DNA of 64,000 nt from Acidobacteriota bacterium (GCA_021810625.1 JAJZIJ010000013.1:1-64000); one strand, 5' to 3'. Numbered from the stretch's first letter, positions 1 through 8,426 are shown. Numbers and translations are program-made. Notes: generated from the sequence alone by a model not told the origin.

Positions 1-25
1 CAGCCAGGAGCTAAACTCCTGGCTG
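1..25. repeat. perfect palindrome, 10-bp stem with CTAAA loop
   Basis: Two perfect 10-base arms (CAGCCAGGAG and its complement) flank the loop CTAAA. No T-run follows on the + strand, so it is not a convincing intrinsic terminator. It resembles other short stem-TAAA-stem palindromes in this window (near 1441, 11251 and 11847) and is best described as a small dispersed hairpin. It may extend beyond the window edge. Confidence 0.5.
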
Positions 26-123
26 CATCTCTACAACTGGCATCGTCCCCATGCTAGTCTGGGCCAGTCTCCTCCCATCAGCCGCTCCGGCCTCGAAGGG
101 AATAACCTATTGAGCCACCACAG

Positions 124-1302
124 CTAGAACGCGGAGATGCCCGTAATGCTTTGGCCGAGGATAAGGGAGTGGATGTCGTGCGTTCCCTCGTAAGTCTTCA
201 CGGATTCCAGATTCATCATGTGGCGCATGATCGGATAGTCGTCGGTGATGCCGTTGCCGCCGAGAATGTCGCGGGCGCTGCGGGCGCACTTCAGCGCCAT
301 CCAGACATTATTTTGCTTGGCCATTGAGATGTGTTGATGCTCCGCGGTTCCAGCATCCTTCATGCGGCCCACCTGGAGCGCCAATAGTTGCCCCTTGGTA
401 ATTTCTCGAATCATCCAGACCAGTTTTTCCTGCACAATCTGATGGCTGGCAATCGGCTGCTCGCGAAATTGTTTGCGCAGCAGCGCGTATTGCAGCGCCG
501 TGTCGTAGCAACTCATCGCCGCGCCCAGCGCTCCCCAACTGATGCCATAGCGCGCCTGATTCAGACACATCAAGGGAGACTTCAGACCGCCCGTTCCCGG
601 CAGCAGCGCCGAGGCAGGCACGCGCACATCCTGCATCGACAGGCCAGAGGTCACAGAGGCGCGCAGCGACCATTTCCCGTGGACATCGTAAGCAGAGAAG
701 CCCGGCGATTTTGTGTCCACCAGAAAGCCGCGCACGCGATCCTCTTCGTCTTCCACCTTGGCCCAGATGATGGCCACATCCGCCAGCGTGCCGGAGGTGA
801 TCCACATTTTTTCGCCATTCAAGATGTAGTCGGTGCCAGATTTTTTTGCGCGCGTCCGCATTCCGCCGGGGTTGGAGCCGAAGTCTGGCTCGGTGAGGCC
901 AAAGCAGCCCAGCTTTTCTCCTGCTGCCAATTGCGGCAGCCATTCATTCTTTTGTTCGTCACTGCCAAAAGTATGGATGGGATACATGACCAGCGCGGAT
1001 TGCACGCTGACGAAACTGCGCACGCCGGAGTCGCCGCGCTCCAACTCCTGCATCACCAGGCCGTACTCCACATTGGACATGCCCGCGCAGCCGTAGCCTT
1101 CAATGTTGGCGCCGTAAAATCCCAGCGCGCCCATCGGCTGAACAAGTTCTTTCGGGAAGCGACCATCGCGGTTGCACGCTTCGATGATGGGAACCAGATT
1201 GTCTTCAATAAATTGGCGCGTGCTGTCGCGCACCAGACGCTCGTCATCGTTCAGCATGGCATCGAAGCCAATAAAATCGACACCTTTGAATTTGAATCCC
1301 AT
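124..1302 (-). CDS. gcdH: glutaryl-CoA dehydrogenase-like acyl-CoA dehydrogenase
   Basis: A 392-residue acyl-CoA dehydrogenase. Family knowledge: glutaryl-CoA dehydrogenase oxidises and decarboxylates glutaryl-CoA to crotonyl-CoA with FAD, in lysine and tryptophan breakdown. Seen: the GVRSFVSVQSALVM stretch, whose Arg corresponds to the residue that binds the glutaryl carboxylate; the CFGLTEPDFGSNPGGM flavin motif; and the C-terminal YEGTHDIHSLILG, which carries the catalytic Glu. The start is placed at 1302 because GGGAG lies about 8 bases upstream; a GTG six codons earlier is possible but has no ribosome site. The gene stands alone. A general short-chain acyl-CoA dehydrogenase is less likely because the Arg/SVQS and YEGTHDIH motifs are typical of the glutaryl type. 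Confidence 0.9.
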   Translation of the reverse strand: MGFKFKGVDFIGFDAMLNDDERLVRDSTRQFIEDNLVPIIEACNRDGRFPKELVQPMGALGFYGANIEGYGCAGMSNVEYGLVMQELERGDSGVRSFVSVQSALVMYPIHTFGSDEQKNEWLPQLAAGEKLGCFGLTEPDFGSNPGGMRTRAKKSGTDYILNGEKMWITSGTLADVAIIWAKVEDEEDRVRGFLVDTKSPGFSAYDVHGKWSLRASVTSGLSMQDVRVPASALLPGTGGLKSPLMCLNQARYGISWGALGAAMSCYDTALQYALLRKQFREQPIASHQIVQEKLVWMIREITKGQLLALQVGRMKDAGTAEHQHISMAKQNNVWMALKCARSARDILGGNGITDDYPIMRHMMNLESVKTYEGTHDIHSLILGQSITGISAF

Positions 1303-1358
1303 CGCGTTCTCCCGCTGCACTCGCGCAGACCTATCAGCCTATAACATTTCCACGTTAA

Positions 1359-1488
1359 GGGAATCGCTGCACAAGTCCTTATTGCGAGGTCACATTCCCT
1401 CAGAGGCTGAAGCCCGCGTTGATTTGGCTGCGATGACGGCACGGCTAAAGCCGCGCCCCTTCAAAATGCAGATTTATTCAGAGATTCC
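1359..1488. repeat. dispersed repeat element, copy 1 (130 bp)
   Basis: Begins GGGAATCGCTGC and ends CAGAGATTCC. It holds a CGGCTAAAGCCG palindrome followed by CGCCCCTTCAAAA. The copy at 7109-7192 shares both ends and the core but lacks about 45 internal bases around CAGAGGCTGAAGCCCG. That internal part reappears, inverted, near 60400. It abuts the stop codon of the ATPase gene at 1489. No coding potential; probably a REP-like element. Confidence 0.6.
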
Positions 1489-2328
1489 TTAGCTTAGAAA
1501 TTCCTTTAGAAATGGGTCTTCCGCGCACTGGAGTTCCTGCAAGGTTCCATCAAAGACAACGTGCGTGTTGTTGAGAACAAGGAAGGTTGTTTTTTGATTG
1601 ATCTCGTTGTTTGGGCTGCGCTGTATCTGATTGGTTGCGCGATTGAAGATATGCGTGGCCAGCATGTAGGCGTCCTGTAGCCGATGTGTTATCAGCAGAG
1701 ATGTTCCCCCGTAGACATCGCGCTGTTTCACGATCAGATCGATAATGGTCGCCGAGGTAGTGGGATCCAGACCGCCCGTTGGAGAGTCATAGAGCAGCAA
1801 TTCTGGATGGGTAATAATGGCGCGCGCAATGGCTACGCGGCGGCGCATTCCGCCGGAAAGCTGCGAGGGAAACTTGTCGAGAGTGTGTTCCAACTCCACA
1901 AAGCGCAATACCTCCTGTACCCTGGCCTCCACGGTTGCATCCTCAATATGCGCTGCGCGGAGTTGGTATGCGACATTTTCGCGGACGGTGAGGGAATCAA
2001 AGAGCGCGCTCTCCTGAAAGACCATGCCAATCTTTTCGCGCAGGCGAAAGAGGCCGTTCTGCGGCAGTGTGGACATCTCTTCGCCAAACACATAAATCTG
2101 GCCGGAGTCGGGGCGCATCAGGCCATTCGCCAGCTTGAGGAGAACGCTTTTGCCGCAGCCTGCCGGGCCGAGCAGAATGCGCGTCTCGCCCTGTTGCGCG
2201 GTGAAGCTGATGTCCTGTAGCACCTGCTTTCCATCAAAGCCAATGGAGACATGGGAAAATTCCACGACGGGGACTGTGTTTGCGTCGGGAGTGGGAACGA
2301 GTTCGGGAAGCAAGTTGGGATGAGCCAT
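1489..2328 (-). CDS. MlaF-like ABC transporter ATPase
   Basis: A 279-residue nucleotide-binding subunit. Seen: Walker A GPAGCGKSVLL (about residues 53-63), the signature LSGGMRRRVAIARA, Walker B LLLYDSPTGGLDP, and the switch His in LLITHRL. The MRRR after the signature and the downstream position beside an MlaE permease fit the phospholipid or organic-solvent-tolerance importer family (MlaF/Ttg2A), which moves lipids between outer and inner membrane. It starts 6 bases after the permease stop, so the two are one transcription unit. No MlaD substrate-binding gene is in the window. The substrate is inferred from family only. Confidence 0.85.
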   Translation of the reverse strand: MAHPNLLPELVPTPDANTVPVVEFSHVSIGFDGKQVLQDISFTAQQGETRILLGPAGCGKSVLLKLANGLMRPDSGQIYVFGEEMSTLPQNGLFRLREKIGMVFQESALFDSLTVRENVAYQLRAAHIEDATVEARVQEVLRFVELEHTLDKFPSQLSGGMRRRVAIARAIITHPELLLYDSPTGGLDPTTSATIIDLIVKQRDVYGGTSLLITHRLQDAYMLATHIFNRATNQIQRSPNNEINQKTTFLVLNNTHVVFDGTLQELQCAEDPFLKEFLS

Positions 2329-2334
2329 GTGCTT

Positions 2335-3105
2335 CTAACCGCCAAAGATGCCGAGCATCAGGCGACTGATAACAAAGTCCACGGCAATAATCAGAACAGA
2401 AGCCGTGACGACGGCCTGCGTGGTGGCGTGTCCCACGCCCCGCGTTCCGCCCTTGGTGGACATGCCATAGTAGCAGCCGACGGTGGCGATAATCAGGCCA
2501 AAAAATAAAGGTTTGATGAGGCCCTGCAGGACATCAGGATAGGCCAGAGCCTGATAGCTGGTATGAAAGTATTGGGAGGCATCGAGATTCATCATCGTGG
2601 TTCCCACCATGCCTCCACCAAGAGTGCCCACCGTATCCGAGACGATGGTGAGAAAAAACAGCATGACCACGGTTGCAATCACCCGCGGCGTGACCAGTTT
2701 TTTGATGGGGTCGGTGCCCAGGGCGCGCATCGCGTCGATCTGCTCGGTGACTTGCATGGAGCCAAGTTCGCTGGCCATGCCAGAGGCATTGCGCCCGGAG
2801 ACCATCAAGCCAGTGAGCACCGGCCCAAGCTCCCGAATCATCGACAGGCTGACCAGTTGGCCGGTGATGCTTTTGGCTCCGAACTCTGACAACGTGGCGG
2901 ACGACTGCAACGCCAGCACGCCGCCAGTAAAAAATCCCGTGAGTATGACGATAGGCAGGGAACCAACGCCGATGATATCTGCTTGTGTGTAGATGTCGTC
3001 CAAATACAGCGGACGGCGAAAGAGATTTACAATCGCCTCGACAGACAGCAGGACGTATTCCTGCACGCGCAGAATCTTTTCCCGCAAAAGCTCGCCAATC
3101 TCCAT
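2335..3105 (-). CDS. MlaE-like ABC transporter permease
   Basis: About 256 residues with several membrane segments and the MlaE/YrbE hallmarks: VREYVLLSVE-like amphipathic start, VGVGSLPIVILTGFFTGGVLALQ, GPVLTGLMVSGRNASGMASELGSMQVTEQIDAMRALGTDPIKKLVTPRVIA, and a C-terminal GTRGVGHATTQAVVTASVLIIAVDFV. The reading frame is open further upstream, but homology begins at MEIGELLREKI, so the start is put at 3105. It is followed at once by its ATPase. It faces away from the histidine kinase gene at 3220, leaving about 114 bases for two promoters. Confidence 0.85.
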   Translation of the reverse strand: MEIGELLREKILRVQEYVLLSVEAIVNLFRRPLYLDDIYTQADIIGVGSLPIVILTGFFTGGVLALQSSATLSEFGAKSITGQLVSLSMIRELGPVLTGLMVSGRNASGMASELGSMQVTEQIDAMRALGTDPIKKLVTPRVIATVVMLFFLTIVSDTVGTLGGGMVGTTMMNLDASQYFHTSYQALAYPDVLQGLIKPLFFGLIIATVGCYYGMSTKGGTRGVGHATTQAVVTASVLIIAVDFVISRLMLGIFGG

Positions 3106-3219
3106 ACTCGCATTATGGCATTCGGGAGGGGGAATGTCCGAATCCGCGTTGCAAAACGTGTAGATTTGGGCGTGAAAAGAGTGTGCTGCGGTTTCTTGAA
3201 GTAAGGTGTAATCATTGCA

Positions 3220-4734
3220 ATGGAACGGAGAGAACGGGGCGGAACGATGGTTCAAATACCTCTACAGCCGGATAAGCCAGCGATGCGTCATGGCCCCATG
3301 ACTTCGACGCTGCTTTTTTTGTATCGCGGAAATCGCAAGGCGGTGCTGGTTTCTGTTTTTGGCATGATTGCCATAATTTCCCTGCTGGATGCGCGCGCCG
3401 CGACCGATCTGCCGCTTGGATTTCTCTACCTTTTCCCAATGATTTTCGCCGCCAGCGTTTTGAATCGCGTTCAAATGGGAGTGGTCGCGCTTGTTTGCAC
3501 GCTGCTTACAGAAATCTTCGATGAATTTGTTTGGAATCAGCGAACTGGAATTACCCGTGACATCTTGTACTTTGCGGCGTTTTATGGTGTCGGCCTCTTC
3601 GTGCATGAATTTCTTCGCAGCCGCCAAAGCACGCTCGAACATCTCCAGTGCATTGAGGAGGAGAGTCGGGCCAAGCGGGCCGCCGAAGAGCAATTAAACA
3701 TTTTGATTGAAAGCAGTCCGGCGGCTGTTTTTACGGCGGATGCGGAAGGCTGCATTCTACTGGCGAACGATGCGGCGCACCGACTCTTTGGGCTGCAACC
3801 GGGGGCGCTGCGTGGACAACCGATGGCTGCATATTTGCCTTCGTTGGCGAATGTGGATGTGCAGGCCAGTGATCGGCAGTCCCTGCGCACGGTGATGGAG
3901 TGCCGTGGATGGCGGGCGAATGGAGAGGTGTTTCTTTCCAATGTGTGGTTCTCCACATATCGCACCTCTGCCGGCCCCAGGTTGGCCGCAATGGTGATTG
4001 ATGTCTCGGATAATCTTCGCAACCAGGAGGAGATGAACTTGCAGCAAGTGCTGTCCAGTTCGCGCATTCTGGTGGGGGCCGTCTTCCACGAGGTACGCAA
4101 CGTCTGCGGCGCGATTGCCGTGGTGCATCAAAATCTGGAGCGCGCGGGCGCGCTGGCAAAGAATCAGGATTTTGAAGCGCTGGGAACACTGATTCTTACC
4201 CTGGAAAGAATTGCCTCCTTGGAATTTCGCCAACCCGCAGCCCATGCGACGGCCATTGATCTTGCCTCCCTGCTCCACGAGTTGAGGATTATCATTGAGC
4301 CTTCCTTGCAGGAGTCTGCGGTCGAGGTGGTTTGGGCCGTCCAGCAGGAACTCCCCTGGGTATGGGCGGATCGTCAAAGCCTGATCCAGGTTTTTTTGAA
4401 CCTGTCGAACAATAGCGCGCGCGCAATGGCCTCGGCTCCAGCGCGGCGTCTTACCATTGCCACGCATGTGGAAGGTGGCAACCTTGTTGTGCGTTTTACT
4501 GATACCGGCTGCGGTGTGGCTCAACCGGAGCGACTCTTTCAGCCTTTTCAACCGGGGGCTGAAAATACCGGGCTGGGACTCTATCTTTCCCGCGCCTTTA
4601 TGCGCACCTTCGGTGGCGATGTGCGCTACGAAGCAGAGAGCAACGGAGCGAGTTTTCTGGTCGAGCTTCCACTCGCGTATTCCGTGGAATCCAGAGGGAA
4701 CCATGCGTCGTCTGATAAAAATTCTGCTGATTGA
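3220..4734 (+). CDS. membrane PAS-domain sensor histidine kinase
   Basis: 504 residues. Four hydrophobic segments lie at about residues 41-57, 64-81, 86-100 and 113-130. A short coiled linker follows, then a PAS domain (about 155-265; ILIESSPAAVFTADAEGCILLANDAA), a phospho-acceptor helix with FHEVRN (His290), and an HATPase domain with NLSNNSARAM, DTGCGVA and TGLGLYLSRAF. The response regulator gene overlaps its end by 32 bases, so the two form a pair. Signal unknown. Alternative starts at 3247 and further in are possible. The FHEVRN box places it in the NtrB-like group of kinases rather than the EnvZ type (inference). Confidence 0.88.
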   Translation: MERRERGGTMVQIPLQPDKPAMRHGPMTSTLLFLYRGNRKAVLVSVFGMIAIISLLDARAATDLPLGFLYLFPMIFAASVLNRVQMGVVALVCTLLTEIFDEFVWNQRTGITRDILYFAAFYGVGLFVHEFLRSRQSTLEHLQCIEEESRAKRAAEEQLNILIESSPAAVFTADAEGCILLANDAAHRLFGLQPGALRGQPMAAYLPSLANVDVQASDRQSLRTVMECRGWRANGEVFLSNVWFSTYRTSAGPRLAAMVIDVSDNLRNQEEMNLQQVLSSSRILVGAVFHEVRNVCGAIAVVHQNLERAGALAKNQDFEALGTLILTLERIASLEFRQPAAHATAIDLASLLHELRIIIEPSLQESAVEVVWAVQQELPWVWADRQSLIQVFLNLSNNSARAMASAPARRLTIATHVEGGNLVVRFTDTGCGVAQPERLFQPFQPGAENTGLGLYLSRAFMRTFGGDVRYEAESNGASFLVELPLAYSVESRGNHASSDKNSAD

Positions 4735-5380
4735 CGATCACACATTATTTCGCGAAAGCCTGGGCCGTCTTCTCCAGGCGGAGCCGGATATGAAGATCGT
4801 CGGCGCCAGCGCAACGGTCGCCGAGGGTCTTCGTCTGCTTCATCAGGAAAAGCCCGATGTGGTGTTGTTGGACTATGACCTGGGCGCGGAGCGGGGATTG
4901 TCGCTACTGACAAAGGCGAGGACGGCTGAATTTGGCGGTGCGGTTTTGATGGTGACTGCGGGCCTCGACGATGCGGCCACCTTGCGGGTGTTGCAGGAAG
5001 GAGCGTCGGGCATATTTCTGAAGCATAGTCCACCTGCGCGGCTCATCGAAGCCATTCATCGGGTTGTAGCGGGGGAGACGTGGCTTGACCAGCGCGCCAT
5101 GCAGTCCGCCCTTGCAGTCGCGCAAGAGGCAAAGGGGCGTGTAGGCGAAAACCGCGCGCTGCCATCTCCCACGACACGAGAGAGGGAAGTGCTCCAGGGA
5201 GTTCTGGATGGCTTGAGCAACAAGGAAATTGCCAGCAGGCTGGATGTTTCGGAAAGTTCCGTAAAAGCAGCGCTGCAACAGTTGTTTGACAAGACTGGGG
5301 TGCGAACAAGGAGTCAGTTGGTGCGCATCGTTCTGGAACAACACTCCAAAGACTGGATGAAGAATGATTCTGGAAAGTAG
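4703..5380 (+). CDS. NarL/FixJ-type response regulator
   Basis: 225 residues. The receiver domain has the acidic pair D11-D12, the phospho-acceptor Asp57 in VVLLDYDL and the conserved Lys in FLKHSPP. A LuxR-type helix-turn-helix follows (TTREREVLQGVLDGLSNKEIASRLDVSESSVKAALQQLFDKTGV). The start at 4703 has AGAGGGA just upstream and lies inside the kinase gene, so translation is probably coupled. It likely acts as a DNA-binding output for the kinase; targets cannot be read from the sequence. The long open frame upstream to 4457 is only kinase DNA read in another frame. Confidence 0.9.
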   Translation: MRRLIKILLIDDHTLFRESLGRLLQAEPDMKIVGASATVAEGLRLLHQEKPDVVLLDYDLGAERGLSLLTKARTAEFGGAVLMVTAGLDDAATLRVLQEGASGIFLKHSPPARLIEAIHRVVAGETWLDQRAMQSALAVAQEAKGRVGENRALPSPTTREREVLQGVLDGLSNKEIASRLDVSESSVKAALQQLFDKTGVRTRSQLVRIVLEQHSKDWMKNDSGK

Positions 5381-5449
5381 CGTGTGCTGTTTTTGGTTTG
5401 TCCCGGCAGAAGGGAGTAAATTTTCGCGTTACAGAAAAATATGGGGGAT

Positions 5450-5737
5450 TCAATCTTTCAGCATTCGCTTTTGTGCCCGCGCCAGCAGGACAATCGCCAC
5501 GCCGACCATCATGCCTTGCAGCAGCGCGGTATAGGCGGGCGTTTCTGATGTCGCGTGATCGGTGCCGACGGGACGCATCCTTGTGGATGCCTGCGCGGCC
5601 TGATGCTTCTTCCATGCCTTCCGTTCCAGGTCAATCTCTTTATTCTCATATTGTCTGTGAATGCCGCGCAGCGCGAAAAAAGCCGTCCCCAGAAGGATGC
5701 CCATGCTGAGAAGCGCGGCAATATACAAAATGCGCAT
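5450..5737 (-). CDS. small membrane protein, unknown function
   Basis: 95 residues. A hydrophobic segment near the start (about 4-22, ILYIAALLSMGILLGTAFFAL), a charged middle (residues 27-65) and a second hydrophobic segment (about 70-86, ALLQGMMVGVAIVLLA) ending in RAQKRMLKD suggest a two-pass inner membrane protein. I recognise no family. Its ribosome site (AGGAG, 8 bases upstream) overlaps the stop codon of cutA, so it is likely translated together with cutA. It converges on the response regulator gene. Confidence 0.7.
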   Translation of the reverse strand: MRILYIAALLSMGILLGTAFFALRGIHRQYENKEIDLERKAWKKHQAAQASTRMRPVGTDHATSETPAYTALLQGMMVGVAIVLLARAQKRMLKD

Positions 5738-5742
5738 GAAGA

Positions 5743-6096
5743 TTACTCCTCATTGCTGGATGTGCCGAACTGCGTGCCGGGTTGCGTACTCGATGTGATC
5801 CAGCGCAGATACTCCGGCGCGGCAGCGTCCACAGGGAGAACCACAAACTCCGGCAATGCGTATGAGTGTAACTCCCGGATGGCCTGTTCGAGCGGCTCCA
5901 CATGGCTGGCGACGGTTTTGATGACCAGCAGAAGCTCCTCGGCGGTTTCCACCGCGCCCTGCCAGCGATAGACCGAATGCACGCGATCCACAATGTTGAC
6001 ACAGGCGGCCAATCCGCGCTCCACCAGCGCGCGCGCCAGGGAGCGTGCCCGCTCTGGATCGTCGATGGTTGTCAATACAATGCGCGCTTCGGTCAT
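5743..6096 (-). CDS. cutA: divalent cation tolerance protein CutA
   Basis: 117 residues, close to the usual CutA1 length of about 110. Seen: IVLTTIDDPERARSLARALVERGLAACVNIV, the VHSVYRWQGAVETAEELLLVIKT block and the C-terminal HSYALPEFVVLPVDAAAPEYLRWI, all standard CutA1 elements. CutA1 forms very stable trimers linked to copper and other divalent metals; its biochemical role is unsettled. The last dozen residues are a polar tail. It is first in a two-gene unit with the small membrane protein 5 bases downstream. Confidence 0.93.
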   Translation of the reverse strand: MTEARIVLTTIDDPERARSLARALVERGLAACVNIVDRVHSVYRWQGAVETAEELLLVIKTVASHVEPLEQAIRELHSYALPEFVVLPVDAAAPEYLRWITSSTQPGTQFGTSSNEE

Positions 6097-6131
6097 CTAC
6101 ATTGGTTGTACATGCAGCGGGCGCGCAAGGC

Positions 6132-6163
6132 CATCCCCAAATGGAGTCATCCCCAAATGGAGT
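6132..6163. repeat. 16-bp tandem duplication
   Basis: The unit CATCCCCAAATGGAGT occurs twice in direct tandem (6132-6147 and 6148-6163), between cutA and the hydrolase gene. It is noncoding and may reflect slipped replication. No function is evident. Confidence 0.8.
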
Positions 6164-6202
6164 GTGGATGGGGTATGCGCCTTGGTTCCGATGGCAAGGG
6201 GC

Positions 6203-7057
6203 TTACGCAGAAACACAAAGTTGTTTCTGTCGGCCAAGCTGGTCGATTTCCAACTCAACAATATCCCCAGCCTTCAGGTATTTCGGTGGTTTCATGCCAA
6301 GACCCACGCCGGGAGGGGTTCCGGTTGAAATCAGGTCTCCCGATTCCAGTGTCATAAACTGCGAGAGGTAATGCACCAGAAAAGGAACATTGAAAATCAT
6401 CTTTGCCGTCGTGCCTTTTTGTCGTACTTCTCCGTTGACCCATAGCTGCATGGAGAGTGCATCCACCTTTGCTATCTCCTCTGGCGTGGACAGCCACGGG
6501 CCTAAGGGGTTGAACGTATCGCAGCTTTTGCCTTTTGTCCATTGGCCGCCATGTTCCAGTTGGAAGGCGCGCTCGGATACGTCGTGCGTCAGGCAGTATC
6601 CGGCAATGTGCGACTGCGCTGCTTCCGGCGAGGCCAGATAGCGGGCCTCTTTTCCGATGACAACGCCCAGTTCCACTTCCCAGTCCGTCTTTGTGCTGCC
6701 ACGCGGAATCTGGAGATTGTCATACGGGCCAACCACCGTGTTGGCAGCTTTGAGAAATACAATCGGCTCCGTGGGAATCGGCATTCCCGACTCTGCGGCG
6801 TGGTCGGAGTAATTCAGCCCAATGCAGATAATTTTGCCAGGTCGCGCCACGGGCGCAGCCCAACGTTCGGTTTCAGGAACCATCGGCAGGGATGCTGCAT
6901 TCCGCCGAAGGATTTCTGCGAGTTGATTGGCTGCATCCCCCGCAAAAAAGCTCGCATCCCAATCGTGAAAATGCGCGGAAAGATCGCGGCGAACTCCACT
7001 GCCGTCCATAACGCCTGGTTTCTCGTTGTTTACAGCGCCAAACCGTACCAATCGCAT
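6203..7057 (-). CDS. fumarylacetoacetate hydrolase family protein
   Basis: 284 residues from the ATG at 7057, chosen because GGAGGA sits 9 bases upstream; two further ATGs precede it by 3 and 10 codons. Seen: the short N-terminal FAH domain (RLVRFGAVNNEKPGVMDG), KIICIGLNYSDHAAESGMPIPTEPIVFLK, the metal-binding DWEVELGVVIGKEARYL, GYCLTHDVSERAFQLEHGGQWTKGKSCDTFNPLGPWL and the end DLISTGTPPGVGLGMKPPKYLKAGD. These proteins cleave or isomerise acylpyruvates and 2-oxo acids using Mg or Mn, often in aromatic or sugar-acid breakdown. The gene stands alone, so the true substrate is open. Confidence 0.88.
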   Translation of the reverse strand: MRLVRFGAVNNEKPGVMDGSGVRRDLSAHFHDWDASFFAGDAANQLAEILRRNAASLPMVPETERWAAPVARPGKIICIGLNYSDHAAESGMPIPTEPIVFLKAANTVVGPYDNLQIPRGSTKTDWEVELGVVIGKEARYLASPEAAQSHIAGYCLTHDVSERAFQLEHGGQWTKGKSCDTFNPLGPWLSTPEEIAKVDALSMQLWVNGEVRQKGTTAKMIFNVPFLVHYLSQFMTLESGDLISTGTPPGVGLGMKPPKYLKAGDIVELEIDQLGRQKQLCVSA

Positions 7058-7108
7058 ACAGATCATTCCTCCGGGAATTACGTCCATCGCTGGTGAGACC
7101 TAATGGTG

Positions 7109-7192
7109 GGGAATCGCCGCGCAAGCCCTTGTTGCGATTACGGCGCGGCCAAAGCCGCGTCCCTTCAAAACACTGACCCATTCAAAGATTCC
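7109..7192. repeat. dispersed repeat element, copy 2 (84 bp)
   Basis: Matches the copy at 1359-1488 at both ends (GGGAATCGCCGCGCAAG at the left, TTCAAAGATTCC at the right). It shares the core GCGGCCAAAGCCGC palindrome followed by GTCCCTTCAAAA, and lacks the middle of copy 1. It lies in the gap between the divergent hydrolase and ispE genes. Confidence 0.6.
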
Positions 7193-7239
7193 GTGAGTGT
7201 CATTATAAGACACAGGATTGTTGCCAGCTTCCGCATAGA

Positions 7240-8316
7240 ATGATTGCTGAGATGCCTATGCGTGTTCGTTCCCATGCAAAGATCAACCTGGGCCTGGCCA
7301 TCGGCCCCACGCGGCCTGATGGCTACCACGCGCTGGCTACGATCTATCAGACGCTGGCGCTCTACGATCTCGTTACGGTGACGGCGGAGCGGCTGCCCCA
7401 GAACGCAGCCAGTTCCGCAGCCAGCGTGATTCAAATGACCTGCAACGATGCCCGCGTGCCCTGCGATGCTCGCAACACAGCGTGGAGGATGGTGGAACTG
7501 GCTCTCGCAGCGATGAAAATCGTAGCGTGTGTGACCATCCATATTGAGAAGAATCTGCCCGTGCAAGGCGGTCTGGGCGCTGGATCGGCCAATGCCGTGG
7601 CCGCGCTGATTGGCTTGGAGCGCGAACTGGACGTTACGCTTCCTGATGCCGTTCGGTTGGAGATCGCCGCCAAGGTTGGCTCCGACGTGCCGTTGTTTCT
7701 GGTGGGGGGAACGGTGCTGGGCGTAGGCCGTGGCGAGCAGGTTTCGCCGTTGCCCGATCTGCCGGAGTTGCCCTGCGTTGTCGCCGCGCCGCCGATTGGA
7801 GTTTCCACGCCGCAGGCCTTCCGCGATTGGGATGCGCGGCAAAACCTCTCGCCGGGGAAAGATGCCCCGAACAAAATCCGCACTTCGCCATTGACCCATC
7901 CGACGGCTTCCGATAGGCTGGAAGAGCTAGGTCGTAGATGGGCGGCAGCTTTGGCTGCGGCTCCTCAGGATGTTACGCCTGCCTCCGGTGTCTTTTCAGA
8001 GAAAGACCGGGCCGAGGAACTGCTTCTCAGGCTTGTCCGTGCCGGGATCGAAAACGACTTTGAATGCGTCGTTTTCCCGCTGTATCCCTCCCTGCACGGC
8101 ATTCTTCAGACGCTTCGTACTCCTTCCTCAGCAAAGTCAGACGCGCTGTATGCGGCGCTCTCCGGCTCCGGCTCGGCACTTTTTGGACTGTACGCCACAG
8201 AGGCGCAGGCACAGGCGGCCACGGAACAGTTGGCCGTTATGGATGTACCCGCGCTGCGGACGAAGACCCTCCGCCGCTCGGAGTATTGGCAGAATATGGT
8301 GGAAGTGGAAGGATAA
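7240..8316 (+). CDS. ispE: 4-diphosphocytidyl-2-C-methyl-D-erythritol kinase
   Basis: GHMP kinase of the non-mevalonate isoprenoid pathway, phosphorylating CDP-methylerythritol. Seen: HAKINLGLAIG (about residues 12-22) with the conserved Lys, the ATP loop LPVQGGLGAGSANAVAAL (106-123), SDVPLFLVGGTVLG and the C-terminal SGSGSALFGLYA. At 358 residues it is longer than the usual 280-300; the extra length is around residues 190-250 (DWDARQNLSPGKDAP through the LEELGRRWAAALAAAP helix). The start could also be the ATG at 7258. It heads the run ispE, tRNA-Gln, prs. Confidence 0.92.
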   Translation: MIAEMPMRVRSHAKINLGLAIGPTRPDGYHALATIYQTLALYDLVTVTAERLPQNAASSAASVIQMTCNDARVPCDARNTAWRMVELALAAMKIVACVTIHIEKNLPVQGGLGAGSANAVAALIGLERELDVTLPDAVRLEIAAKVGSDVPLFLVGGTVLGVGRGEQVSPLPDLPELPCVVAAPPIGVSTPQAFRDWDARQNLSPGKDAPNKIRTSPLTHPTASDRLEELGRRWAAALAAAPQDVTPASGVFSEKDRAEELLLRLVRAGIENDFECVVFPLYPSLHGILQTLRTPSSAKSDALYAALSGSGSALFGLYATEAQAQAATEQLAVMDVPALRTKTLRRSEYWQNMVEVEG

Positions 8317-8352
8317 GACGAGCGGCCAGCAAAGAATCGGCCACTCTTCCGA

Positions 8353-8426
8353 TGGGCGATCGACTAATGGTAGGTCAAGTGCCTTTGGAGCACTTTGTCT
8401 AGGTTCGACTCCTAGTCGCCCAGCCA
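8353..8426 (+). tRNA. tRNA-Gln (anticodon TTG)
   Basis: A complete cloverleaf of 74 bases. The acceptor TGGGCGA pairs with TCGCCCA; the D arm is GACTAATGGTAGGTC; the anticodon stem AGTGC/GCACT holds the loop CTTTGGA with anticodon TTG; the T arm is CTAGG-TTCGACT-CCTAG; discriminator G and an encoded CCA follow. It lies 36 bases after ispE and is probably co-transcribed with it and prs. Confidence 0.95.
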
